A stretch of DNA of 64,000 nucleotides from an uncultured Aquimarina sp. (GTDB taxonomy: Bacteria > Bacteroidota > Bacteroidia > Flavobacteriales > Flavobacteriaceae). The notes below the pieces were generated by a model. The model was not told where the DNA came from. It ran no database searches and saw only the letters and a program-made list of their open reading frames with translations. How positions within the stretch are numbered: the stretch's first letter is position 1; the number at the start of each line of letters is the position of its first letter. Location: NCBI GenBank assembly GCA_947496555.1, contig CANMDH010000015.1:1-64000 (forward strand), written 5' to 3'. Shown in pieces: positions 52,500 through 62,000 of this stretch. A program made the position numbers and the translations under genes.

Positions 52500-54902
52500 A
52501 TGATTAAAAACTATATAAAAATGGCATGGCGTAATCTTCTAAAAAACAGGATTACCACCTTACTTAATATAACTGGTTTGTCTATTGGGATAAGTGCTTG
52601 TATAATCATTCTTATATTTATTAAGTATGAATCAAGTTTTGATAGCCATCACAGCAAAGCAGAATATATCTATAGAGTAGTACAGCACAATAAGCTACCA
52701 GATCAAACACTGTATTGGAACACTACAGCCTATCCGTTGGCTGAAGCCTTGCGAAGTGATTTTTCAGAAATCGATATGGTCACACAAGCAGTAGGTCCTG
52801 TTGGTAGGGAGTTTAGTTTTGTGAATCAAGAAAAACAGCAAATTAGATTCGAAGAAAAAGATGTTTTATTTGCAGATCCTTTCTACACCAAAGTTTTTGA
52901 TGCCCAGTGGATCGTAGGAGATAAAAACACAGCATTAGAAGATGCCAATTCGGTAGTGCTTACCAAGAGTATTGTAGAAAAATATTTTGGGTTAGATTCT
53001 AAAAACTATCAACAGGTTTTGGGAGAAACAATAGTTCTTCAAGGTAAAGACCCTCTTAAAATAACTGGGGTTATTAAGGATTTTCCAGCGAATTCTAATC
53101 AACGCTTTTCAATATTGATTCCATATGAGTTTTTTAAAATAAAAAATCAGTATTTCGCCACAAATTGGTCTGGAAATTATCAAGGGACCACTTTTGTAGT
53201 GCTAAAAGATAAAAACACAAGTTCATTAGAATCAAAAATCTCATCTTGGAAAAAGAAATACCTCAAACCGGAAGATGATGAACGAATTTCTTATTTTCTT
53301 CAACCTTTAATCGAGATTCATAATGAAACACTGTATGGGTCAAGCCCGGAAGGATACATATTATCATCAAACATTTTGTTTAATGCGGGAATTGTTGCCC
53401 TGTTTATTTTGATTATTGCTATCGTGAATTTTGTGAATCTACTCACCGCTCAATCTGTTTCAAGATCAAAAGAAGTAGGTATAAGAAAAGTATTGGGGAG
53501 TAAAAGATTAGACTTGATACTACAGTTTTTATTAGAAAATAGTTTGGTTATTTGCTGTACGCTGTGTCTTTCTGTTGCTATTGTTAGCATTTTACTGGAT
53601 ATATTGAATGGGAAATTATCAATTATCAACTTACAGCTTGCATTAGAGTGGAGTCATATAGTAATAATAGTCGGTATTGGATTAATATCTATTGTCTTGG
53701 GCGCTATATATCCTGCACTTGTTATTTCTTCATACAAACCAATACGAGCACTTAAGAATAAGTTTGGATCACGCAAAAAAAATGTATTTAATATACGTAG
53801 ATCTTTGATTGTATTTCAGTTTGTAGTGGTGCAACTTTTTGTAATTGCTACTATTATTGTTGGGATTCAGATGAATTATTTTAAAAATGGAAATTTGGGA
53901 TTTACAGCAGATACTGTTTTAATTGTACCAACTCCAGAGTTTAACAAAATAGATGTATTCAAGAATTCTCTTTTAGAAGAAAACGGTATTTCTAAAGTTT
54001 CTTTCGGCTCTGGGCCTCCTATGGCGGTAGAAGGGCTTCAGCTCGGAACAAGTTTTAGGCTGCCAGTACAAGCAAAAAAAGAAGCCCGCAATGCCGAAAT
54101 GAAAATAGGAGATACAAATTACCTAGACTTCTATGATCTCGAATTATTAGCGGGAAGAAATTTTACAACAAACAAAGAGGTGTTTGATGAGTTTATTGTA
54201 AATGAAAAATTATTAGAATCCTATAGCTGGACTCCAGAGGAAGCAATTGGCAAAAGAATCCAGATTAATGAAGGGCAAGCGACAATTGTAGGGGTAGTAA
54301 AAGATTATCATAATAATTCTTTTCAGCATGAAATCACTCCGTGTATTATATTAAATTGGACCTACTTCCAGAATCAGGCATTTATAAAAATCGCAAATCA
54401 TAACTACCTAGCAGCAGGGACGGTTAGGACTATATGGGAGGATGTATTTACAAATTCAATCTATAAACGTAATTTTTTGGATGATTCTATAGCAAAGGAA
54501 TATGCAATAGAACACCTTGTGTATAATGGATTTATTATTTTTTCCATTATTGCTATAAGTATTGGCTGCCTTGGTTTGTTTGGGCTCATGTCTTTTGTTA
54601 TATCAAGAAGAACAAAAGAAACAGGTATTCGAAAAGTGTTAGGAGCAACCGCTATACAAATATTTTCTTCCTTCTCTAAAGAGTTTATTGGGTTGGTAAT
54701 TTTTGCATTCTGCGTAGCAGTTCCCATTGTTTACTATTTCATGAATTTGTGGCTTGAAGAATTTACATATAGAATAAATATATCGATATGGATGCTTGCT
54801 AGTGGCGGCTTAATAACACTAATAATTTCAATTATTACTTGTAGTTTTCAGTCGATTAAAGCGGCATTGACAAATCCAGTAAATGTTCTTAGAGAACAAT
54901 AA
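52500..54902 (+). CDS. FtsX/MacB-like ABC permease 10 of 10
   Basis: 800 residues, 10 bp after permease 9. Starts MIKNYIKMAWRNLLKNRITT. Coupling helices KEVGIRKVLGSKRLD (after IVNFVNLLTAQSVSRS, near residue 307) and KETGIRKVLGATAIQ (after CLGLFGLMSFVISRR, near 689); KETG replaces the usual KEIG. The C-terminus, NPVNVLREQ, also departs from the SLR(N/T)E ending. It adjoins the second ATPase (32-bp gap), so these two may form a dedicated pair. Confidence 0.92.
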   Translation: MIKNYIKMAWRNLLKNRITTLLNITGLSIGISACIIILIFIKYESSFDSHHSKAEYIYRVVQHNKLPDQTLYWNTTAYPLAEALRSDFSEIDMVTQAVGPVGREFSFVNQEKQQIRFEEKDVLFADPFYTKVFDAQWIVGDKNTALEDANSVVLTKSIVEKYFGLDSKNYQQVLGETIVLQGKDPLKITGVIKDFPANSNQRFSILIPYEFFKIKNQYFATNWSGNYQGTTFVVLKDKNTSSLESKISSWKKKYLKPEDDERISYFLQPLIEIHNETLYGSSPEGYILSSNILFNAGIVALFILIIAIVNFVNLLTAQSVSRSKEVGIRKVLGSKRLDLILQFLLENSLVICCTLCLSVAIVSILLDILNGKLSIINLQLALEWSHIVIIVGIGLISIVLGAIYPALVISSYKPIRALKNKFGSRKKNVFNIRRSLIVFQFVVVQLFVIATIIVGIQMNYFKNGNLGFTADTVLIVPTPEFNKIDVFKNSLLEENGISKVSFGSGPPMAVEGLQLGTSFRLPVQAKKEARNAEMKIGDTNYLDFYDLELLAGRNFTTNKEVFDEFIVNEKLLESYSWTPEEAIGKRIQINEGQATIVGVVKDYHNNSFQHEITPCIILNWTYFQNQAFIKIANHNYLAAGTVRTIWEDVFTNSIYKRNFLDDSIAKEYAIEHLVYNGFIIFSIIAISIGCLGLFGLMSFVISRRTKETGIRKVLGATAIQIFSSFSKEFIGLVIFAFCVAVPIVYYFMNLWLEEFTYRINISIWMLASGGLITLIISIITCSFQSIKAALTNPVNVLREQ

Positions 54903-54934
54903 AAAAATATAAATTAACATAAAATACATTTAAA

Positions 54935-55597
54935 ATGCTTTTACAACTAAACAATATATCAAAATGGATACAATCAGGAGGTCAAAAGGTTTTCTTATTG
55001 AAAGACATTGACCTCTGGGTTCATGAGGGAGATTTTATTTCGATCATGGGGCCCTCGGGATCAGGAAAAACAACCTTGCTCAATGTTATTGGGATGTTAG
55101 ATGATTTTAATCAAGGTGAGTATACTTTTCTTGATCAATCTGTACATACATTGAAGGAAAAACACCGTTCAAATCTGTATAAACAGTATATAGGTTTTGT
55201 ATTTCAGTCATATCATTTGATTGATGAATTAACGGTAAAAGAAAACCTTGAGATGCCTTTGTTGTATAAAAAGCATGGCGGATCAGAACGTAAAGCATTG
55301 GTGGCAGATATGCTGGATCGTTTTAATATTGTGGGTAAAAAAGATCTTTTTCCTTCACAACTTAGTGGTGGGCAACAACAATTGGTCGGGATTGCAAGAG
55401 CACTGATCGCTAATCCAAAACTTATTCTTGCCGATGAACCCACAGGAAATCTAAACTCTAAACAAGGAGAAGAAATCATGGAAATCTTTAAAGAGCTTAA
55501 TAATGAAGGTGTAACCATCATACAAGTTACCCATTCAGAAAAAAATACATCCTACGGTTCTCGTATTATTAATTTACTTGATGGGGAGGTTGTGTAA
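54935..55597 (+). CDS. MacB/LolD-type ABC ATPase 2, with altered D-loop
   Basis: A 220-residue nucleotide-binding protein closing the operon. Walker A is GPSGSGKTT and the H-loop is VTHSE. The signature reads LSGGQQQLVGIARA, with leucine where the family usually has arginine after QQQ, and the D-loop reads DEPTGNLNSK, with asparagine replacing the aspartate of NLDS. The Walker B glutamate is intact (ADEP). The changes may lower or alter cooperativity at the nucleotide site. It differs from ATPase 1 in length and ends at LLDGEVV. Confidence 0.93.
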   Translation: MLLQLNNISKWIQSGGQKVFLLKDIDLWVHEGDFISIMGPSGSGKTTLLNVIGMLDDFNQGEYTFLDQSVHTLKEKHRSNLYKQYIGFVFQSYHLIDELTVKENLEMPLLYKKHGGSERKALVADMLDRFNIVGKKDLFPSQLSGGQQQLVGIARALIANPKLILADEPTGNLNSKQGEEIMEIFKELNNEGVTIIQVTHSEKNTSYGSRIINLLDGEVV

Positions 55598-55642
55598 AAT
55601 TGAAGATCAAAAGATTCTTCAATACATTTATACATGAACGCA

Positions 55643-55668
55643 TCAATTCCCCTCTTGAGAGGGGAGTT
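55643..55668. terminator. Palindrome after the ABC operon, possible terminator/REP
   Basis: TCCCCTCTTGAGAGGGGAG: CCCCTC and GAGGGG face each other around a short loop, between the converging operon end and the gene at 55717. No long T-run, so a REP-type sequence is as likely. Confidence 0.5.
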
Positions 55669-55716
55669 AGAAGGTTAAGATTAATTACATTTCCGCATTT
55701 CATTTAAATTGTGTCA

Positions 55717-57219
55717 TCACTCCGCTTCAGGAGTCACAGTAAATTGTTTGATCGCGGCATTGGGTTCTATGATATTGTATCCTTTCCAGAATTGTGGATC
55801 GTATTTGGATAAATATTTTGGTTTGATCGACTTGTTTTCTTTACTATTTTCATAGTCGGATTCCGGTAATTGTTGGGTGTCAAATACCACCACCTCAAAT
55901 TTGGTAACGTTACCAATACCCGCATCGATCTCCAGGGCCAATTCGTTTTGTTTGCGTCTACCTTTTACATGCTTGTTCTTTTCGATTACCTTCAAGGGGC
56001 GATCAACTCCAAATATATTGCCTTTTACCTTTTCAAGATATTTTACGGTGTACTTGTTATCGGCTCCTTTGGTAAAGATCGTGGTGCCCTTATAGAGATT
56101 TTCTTTAAAACTAAGTCCTAATAACTTAAAGTTCCTTAATAGCTTGACATTGCTATAATCCACTCGCATGATGGCAAAATCTTCTGTATTAACATAGATA
56201 GTGCCCTTAAAATCTTCTTTTCTTTTTGGTGAGAAGTTGATAATGTAAACACTACTATCATCCATATAGGTGTAGTCAACAAGCTCAAAGGTATATCTGC
56301 CTGATTTGCTTATGAAATTTACTGTAGGGTCTTCCTGAAAGAACATATTTTCAAAAAGATATTTTAGGGTAGATCTTCGATATTTAAGAAAATGACTCTT
56401 GTCTTCTTTCTTATCATCTATTTCATCTTTGGCAGCCGTTGCCTCCTCATTATTTTCAAGTATCGAATCAACCTGTACTTTGGTACCAAAGATTCCTGAT
56501 TTTATTTTTAAGTACGAATCAGGTTTCACGTTTTCTTTAAATATCTTTTCTAATCTTTTAGATAAAGCTTCCATAGACCCCGAATTACTTTTGTCATACA
56601 ATTCTGCCGCCTTGATGATGTTTATTTTTCGTTTTTCGGGACCACCATAATAATCACATAGTGTTTCTGTATAATACTCAGATTTTCTTGGGATGAGTCT
56701 GGTTACACTATCAATTAGTTGCTTATTAAGTTCCTCGATAGTTGATTTTTTGAATTCTATATCCAGCTTATTAAGCGAATTGAATTCAGATTGTCTAAAA
56801 AACAAACGTTTTTGGGTCATGTCAAAATGATAGTTTTGTTCTAATCGATCTTCAACATTTTCGATGATTTCATCTATAGTAAGTTTTTTATTAGATACAA
56901 AAACACTCTTTAATTCTATGGCTTTAGGTGCGAGGTAAATGATACTATCGGCGGTCTTGTTTATGGCTATTCCCATTTTTTCATATCCCATCGAGGAAAT
57001 ATAAATAGAATCTGTTTCAGAGCTATTCTTATCCAAGGTGATACTAAATCTACCCTCTTCATTAGTAATGATTCCTTGATTTTCTGATAATTGTATAGTT
57101 GCATAAGGAATGGGTTCATTGGTTTTTTTATCTACTACTTTAGAAGTTATTGTTTGCGCAGATGCCATTATGGTAAATGAAAAAAATAAAAGTATTGCTC
57201 CGATATTTTTGTTTGTCAT
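55717..57219 (-). CDS. Exported protein with carboxypeptidase-regulatory-like N-domain
   Basis: A 500-residue protein with a signal peptide (MTNKNIGAILLFFSFTIMAS AQ). Residues about 22-105 are a CarboxypepD_reg-like beta sandwich (TSKVVDKKTNEPIPYATIQL, NEEGRFSI). The remainder is a beta-rich region with long strands (RYTFELVDYTYMDDSSVYII, KGTIYVNTEDFAIMRVDYSN) of the type found in Bacteroidota outer-membrane and outer-leaflet proteins of unknown role. It converges on the ABC operon and has no clear operon partner. Confidence 0.75.
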   Translation of the reverse strand: MTNKNIGAILLFFSFTIMASAQTITSKVVDKKTNEPIPYATIQLSENQGIITNEEGRFSITLDKNSSETDSIYISSMGYEKMGIAINKTADSIIYLAPKAIELKSVFVSNKKLTIDEIIENVEDRLEQNYHFDMTQKRLFFRQSEFNSLNKLDIEFKKSTIEELNKQLIDSVTRLIPRKSEYYTETLCDYYGGPEKRKINIIKAAELYDKSNSGSMEALSKRLEKIFKENVKPDSYLKIKSGIFGTKVQVDSILENNEEATAAKDEIDDKKEDKSHFLKYRRSTLKYLFENMFFQEDPTVNFISKSGRYTFELVDYTYMDDSSVYIINFSPKRKEDFKGTIYVNTEDFAIMRVDYSNVKLLRNFKLLGLSFKENLYKGTTIFTKGADNKYTVKYLEKVKGNIFGVDRPLKVIEKNKHVKGRRKQNELALEIDAGIGNVTKFEVVVFDTQQLPESDYENSKENKSIKPKYLSKYDPQFWKGYNIIEPNAAIKQFTVTPEAE

Positions 57220-57403
57220 GATCTGAAATTTGGTTCAAATTAGTATGTATTCTTAAAGACGACATTCTTACCACAAAAGTTGCCCCATAATCGTAATAAA
57301 AATAAGACTGAAAAGGGAAGTATTTGTTACAAAGTTAATTAGATAATATAAAAATTAACTAATAACCTCAAAACTGATAGAGGATACTATATCTTTATAG
57401 GAT

Positions 57404-58147
57404 ATGTCAGATGTCAATAAAATAATAACTATTACTATATCTTATTTTTTAACATTGCATTTAGTTGGTTGTAAACAAGAAAGCAATGCAATGGAGATCG
57501 TCCTTAATTCTTTGGAAGCCCATGGTGGCATAGATAAATGGAGAGGAGTAAAAGAGATTTCATATCAAAAAACTACGATACTATTTGATAGTTTGGGGGT
57601 TGTAGAGAAAAAAGGGGTTCAAAAACATAAAAATACGTTTCAACCGGATTTTACAGGAGAAATATCCTGGCAAGAAGATTCTATACAGAAGCTAGTGCTA
57701 TTCAAGAACGGGAAAACTGAAGTTTTTTACAATGATATGCTACAAAATGATTCAAGTCTTGAAGAGAAGTATCATAAGAATATTATGGCTGCACATTATG
57801 TGATTTGGCAACCCTACAAATTATTGGATGTCGATGCTCATTTACATTTTGTGGGTCAGGAACAAATTAATGGCACATTAGCCAACGTAGTTAAAGCTAT
57901 ATATTTTGGAGAAGATGGTCTGCCGGCGAATACATGGTGGTATTATTTTGATGCTAAAACCTACAAATTAATAGGAAATATGGTACATCATGGCGAAACC
58001 TATAGCTATATAAAAAATATTAAATATGAAACTAAAACGGGATTATCACTAAATGCTGAAAGAAAGAGTTACCGGGTTGATAGTCTAAGAAATATAAAAT
58101 TTTTAAAAGCACAGTATTTTTATAAGATTCTATCTTTAAAGGAGTAG
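57404..58147 (+). CDS. DUF6503-like lipoprotein
   Basis: A 247-residue protein with a lipoprotein-type signal (FLTLHLVGCKQES, lipid-bearing Cys23). The mature start EIVLNSLEAHGGIDKWRGVK resembles the opening of DUF6503 and related proteins with LolA/LppX-like incomplete barrels, followed by many strands (WWYYFDAKTYKLIGNMVHHG). A role in lipid or hydrophobic-ligand handling is suggested only by that fold. TATCTTTA at 57390-57397 may be its -7 box, with no good -33. Confidence 0.65.
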   Translation: MSDVNKIITITISYFLTLHLVGCKQESNAMEIVLNSLEAHGGIDKWRGVKEISYQKTTILFDSLGVVEKKGVQKHKNTFQPDFTGEISWQEDSIQKLVLFKNGKTEVFYNDMLQNDSSLEEKYHKNIMAAHYVIWQPYKLLDVDAHLHFVGQEQINGTLANVVKAIYFGEDGLPANTWWYYFDAKTYKLIGNMVHHGETYSYIKNIKYETKTGLSLNAERKSYRVDSLRNIKFLKAQYFYKILSLKE

Positions 58148-58188
58148 ATGTATTTTAATATCTTAACTAAGGATAAATAATATCATAA

Positions 58189-58851
58189 TCAATGAGATCT
58201 CAATTGTTTGTCAAAAACCTGAATAATACTATCGCATTGGGCAATACCTTTTTTGGTGGCAGTGATTTGTATGCCATAAGACCCTCCTAAACTTTGTATG
58301 ATACGTTTTAGCAGTTTTTCGTCTTCAAAAGGAAACTGATTATCTTTCATCTTATCAAAATCCGAATTATAAATATAATAGCGACCTAAATATTCTCTAT
58401 GTATAATTTCCTGGCGCTCATAAGCTTTTAATATCTTGTGTAAATCCCCAGAGTAGTATTTTTGTATGCCGGACTTTAATTTCAAATCATGGAATAGTTT
58501 AAGGTCTCCCGAATTGATCAAGGTTTTATAAGTAATATCTTGAGGGATGAATTCGATTAATGAAGAGATCTTAAATATTTTTTCTAGAACGCTCATTTTT
58601 TCTTTCGAATTAGTATTGAGAAAAGGAGAGATCTCTCGAGCATCATTTTGAAATTGTGTCAACTTTAGGAGGTTGTTTTCTAAGGACTTTTTGTCTGTTT
58701 CAATATCACTTTTCAGGTTTTCGAGATATGCTGTTCTAAGTTTCTTGTCCTTACTGTTTTCTGAACATTTATTTAAACTAAAGGCGATCGTAATCCCTAT
58801 AATTACGATTAGAGTTTCGCCTAATGCGTATTGCCAATTAATTTTTTTCAT
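58189..58851 (-). CDS. DUF6090-family single-pass membrane protein
   Basis: A 220-residue protein with one N-terminal membrane helix (YALGETLIVIIGITIAFSLN) and a largely helical soluble remainder (LRTAYLENLKSDIETDKKSL). The YALGE-(I/T)-L-(I/V)-V-x-I-G pattern marks the DUF6090 family, widespread in Flavobacteriia and often occurring as clustered paralogues; function unknown. It lies downstream of the peptidase-fusion gene but is separated from it by a strong terminator. Confidence 0.78.
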   Translation of the reverse strand: MKKINWQYALGETLIVIIGITIAFSLNKCSENSKDKKLRTAYLENLKSDIETDKKSLENNLLKLTQFQNDAREISPFLNTNSKEKMSVLEKIFKISSLIEFIPQDITYKTLINSGDLKLFHDLKLKSGIQKYYSGDLHKILKAYERQEIIHREYLGRYYIYNSDFDKMKDNQFPFEDEKLLKRIIQSLGGSYGIQITATKKGIAQCDSIIQVFDKQLRSH

Positions 58852-58956
58852 CTGTTTACATTTATTGTTTTTAATCGTGTCGATTTCATTGGATGATAAA
58901 ATTTACATTGTCGAGTATAAGATACTAATAAATAGATTAGTTGAACGTATGAAACA

Positions 58957-58998
58957 AAAACCCCCAATCAAAACAGCGCTGTTTTGATTGGGGGTTTT
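58957..58998. terminator. Perfect palindromic bidirectional terminator
   Basis: Arms CCCCCAATCAAAACAGC (58961-58977) and GCTGTTTTGATTGGGGG (58978-58994) are exact, extended by AAAA on one side and TTTT on the other, for a perfect 42-bp palindrome with A and T tracts. It should end transcription of the minus-strand gene at 59021 and could work in both directions. Confidence 0.9.
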
Positions 58999-59020
58999 CA
59001 GTATTCAATTAACTACAACT

Positions 59021-62000
59021 TTACTCTTCTATATTTTTTAAATTATCGTTAGAATTTCTATCGATCAATTTGTTATAGGGATCGATACCTGCTTTTGTTG
59101 GTTTTTGGTCGGTAACTATCGTAAATGTGTTTTCCCCTGGTTGTAACCATTTACGCTCTAAATAATAAGGATTTTTAAGGGGCACTTCCTGTTTATCTAC
59201 AATGTCTTCGCCAAACAATCCTATTTCTATATAATTGGCTTTATCATCTGTACGTTCTTCTCTCCCTGTATTATCATAATAAATTTTCTTGGTATTTACG
59301 GTAAAAGTAGTTTCGAAGGTGTCATTATCTAATTTTTTGGTTTTGGCAGAAACCACACGGTTTTCATACATAACAATATTCTTGAAACCATCTTCTACAC
59401 TATATTTTAATGAATCTGGAGCGATATTATAAATGGCTTCAAAAAGATTTTCTGAAGTAGGGTATACCCCTTTTTCAAAATGTTTATACTCGTTTAGAAA
59501 ACCTTTTAATGCGGTATTCATTTTATCTTCGCCAATCAGATCTTGTAGTTCGTACATTACCATAGATCCTTTACGATACCAGATATGCGGGCCTACTTCA
59601 ACATTAAGCAAAGACCTTTCAGGTTTAAAACTTAAGGCGCGGCTTCTCAGGTAATCATCCAACGAATATTTTAAAAAGTTTTTGATTCCGTTTTCTCCGT
59701 ACTCATGCTTCATGGTCATGAGTGATGTATATTCTGCAAGAGTTTCAGAAATAATATTAGCTCCCGATGTTTTACTTGGGGTCACAATATGCCCCCACCA
59801 CTGGTGAGCCACTTCATGGGCAGTAACTCTGAACGCATAGTTAAAGTCCTCTGCCTTATCAAAGTCGGCAACAAACCCAAAATCTTCAGAATAGGGAATC
59901 GTGGTTGCAAAAGATTGAGCAAAGGTAGAATGTCCTGGAAACTCAACAATTCGAAGTACCGAATTGGGATATTCATAAAAGTTTTTTGAGCAATAGTCCA
60001 AAGCTACTTTGGCACCCTCGATAAAATGCTTCAGGTTACGTTTGTGTTTTGGAGCATGATAAATTTCTATGTCAACTTTCTTGCCACTTGGGGCGGTCCA
60101 ACTAGATCTTTCTATATCATATCGTGCCGATACTACATTAAAGAAAAGATCGGTTTGCGATTCTAATTTGTATTGATAATGAGCTCGGTCATTTTCCTTC
60201 CATTCTTTTACTAGTCTGCCAGGAGCCAGGGCAATTTGATCCGTTGTGGTACTTACTACCGCTTCAAAATTGATATAATTGGCATCTTCATTAAACAAAT
60301 TTTTCTTGAGGGCTGTAGAATCTGTTCGAGGGGGATACAAGTAGTCTAGTTTTTCAAGACCATGTTTAATGCGCACCCCATTATCTATCAGGCTTCGCTC
60401 ATAATAAAATCTTGGAAATATAGAACTATTAAAGAAAGATCCGTTATGTAACACTTGGGTTTGCATTGCATTGGCAAAACCTTGGGTTATTGCACTAACT
60501 TTTACCGTTAGTTCTGCTATTTCATCAGGTTGCATTGGGTTTGGTAATTTGTAGAAATACATTCGGTATACCGAATCGGTGACTACGGGTGTAATTTCCT
60601 CACCATTATACGTTACTTCTTCTATAGTAAAATGTTCACCGGGATACTGTGCTTCTAATAACAAGGTGTCGATAATCACCTTATGTGGGTTTATAATTTT
60701 AAATTCTCCTTTGGCTGCTACATTTCTTTTTTTCGGAAAAACATCAATATAAGCCTTTAGATCTGTAACTATTGGATGCTCTTTGCCAATATACTTAGCA
60801 TATTTTTTTTCGGCATCGGCATCTACTTTTTCAGAATAATTACCATCCTGAATTGTGTTTAATACCTTAAGATTATAATAGCTGTATCCACCAACTGATA
60901 CAAAAGCAATAATTATCATAACAGATGCCAGGATCGTTTTGCTATCAAAACGTTCTTTGGCAAGAGATAATCGCTCTTTCATAGAAGAGAAGAAGCCCCG
61001 GGTCCAGAAGACTTTACCTATCATCATCAAAATGGCTGTAAATAACACCCAATACAGGTTCATCCAGGTTATTCCGCCAAGGTAATGCCCAAAACCATTA
61101 AGATCACTAATAAAAAATGGTGTAGGTTGCCCAAAAATTAACAAAGGATTACTGCTTTTGAAACCTAAAGTAACCAACAATGGTAATCCAATATATAGTA
61201 TTATAACAATAAAGTGACCCAAAAATTTATTATTAACCAATACATGAATGAAAAATGCCAATAAAACGGTCATGATCAGACCAGGAAACAAGATCACAAA
61301 ATTGTAGACAAGATACATATCCAGTTCATAGGCAAAATACCCATTGAAGGTCTGAAACAGTATGCCAATCACTATGTTGGCAAAAGCAAGAATAACAGAT
61401 ACCCCAAGCAGTGCAACTATTTTTGAAAAATATAAGCTGGCATCACTAATAGGCAGGGCATCATAAAATACAAAAGTTTTGTTTTTCCGGGTTCTATGTA
61501 CAGCTTCACCCGAATAAAGTACCAGAATAATGGCCGAAAGTAAAGAGATTCCGCCTGACGCATAAAGAGCAATGTATCTAGTGAGTGGAAGATTAGGTGT
61601 CCCGTAGGTTTTGTTTGCTACAAAAATGGTAATTACTGAAATTATAATACCAATAATCAAAAGTATAACAAATACGGGATCCTTTACAATTGATAAAAAC
61701 TCTATTTTGCTAAGAGAAAGTAAATTTTGTCTTTCGGTTTTCTTAGAAAATACCTGCGTTACCGAGGTAATTAAGGAAGGTTGATGTGTATCGTTATTAA
61801 TTTTCTTTTCTTTTTTACTAGAAATTAAAAACTTCTTGTAATCAAACTTAAAAAGTGTAATCAGAAAAAATGCCAGTCCGATTCCCATCCATAACAATCT
61901 GTTTAATAAAAACTTACCATGTATTGGCAATTGATTTGTGTTTCGCTCATTAATCGACCAGTACTTTTTCACAAAATCAAAAGCTTCGCCACCAAAAGGA

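Noticed and set aside
30359-54902. Permease array as an assembly artefact
   Set aside because: The ten copies differ strongly in protein sequence, with distinct periplasmic domains; only short junction segments are identical, so collapsed or repeated contigs are unlikely.
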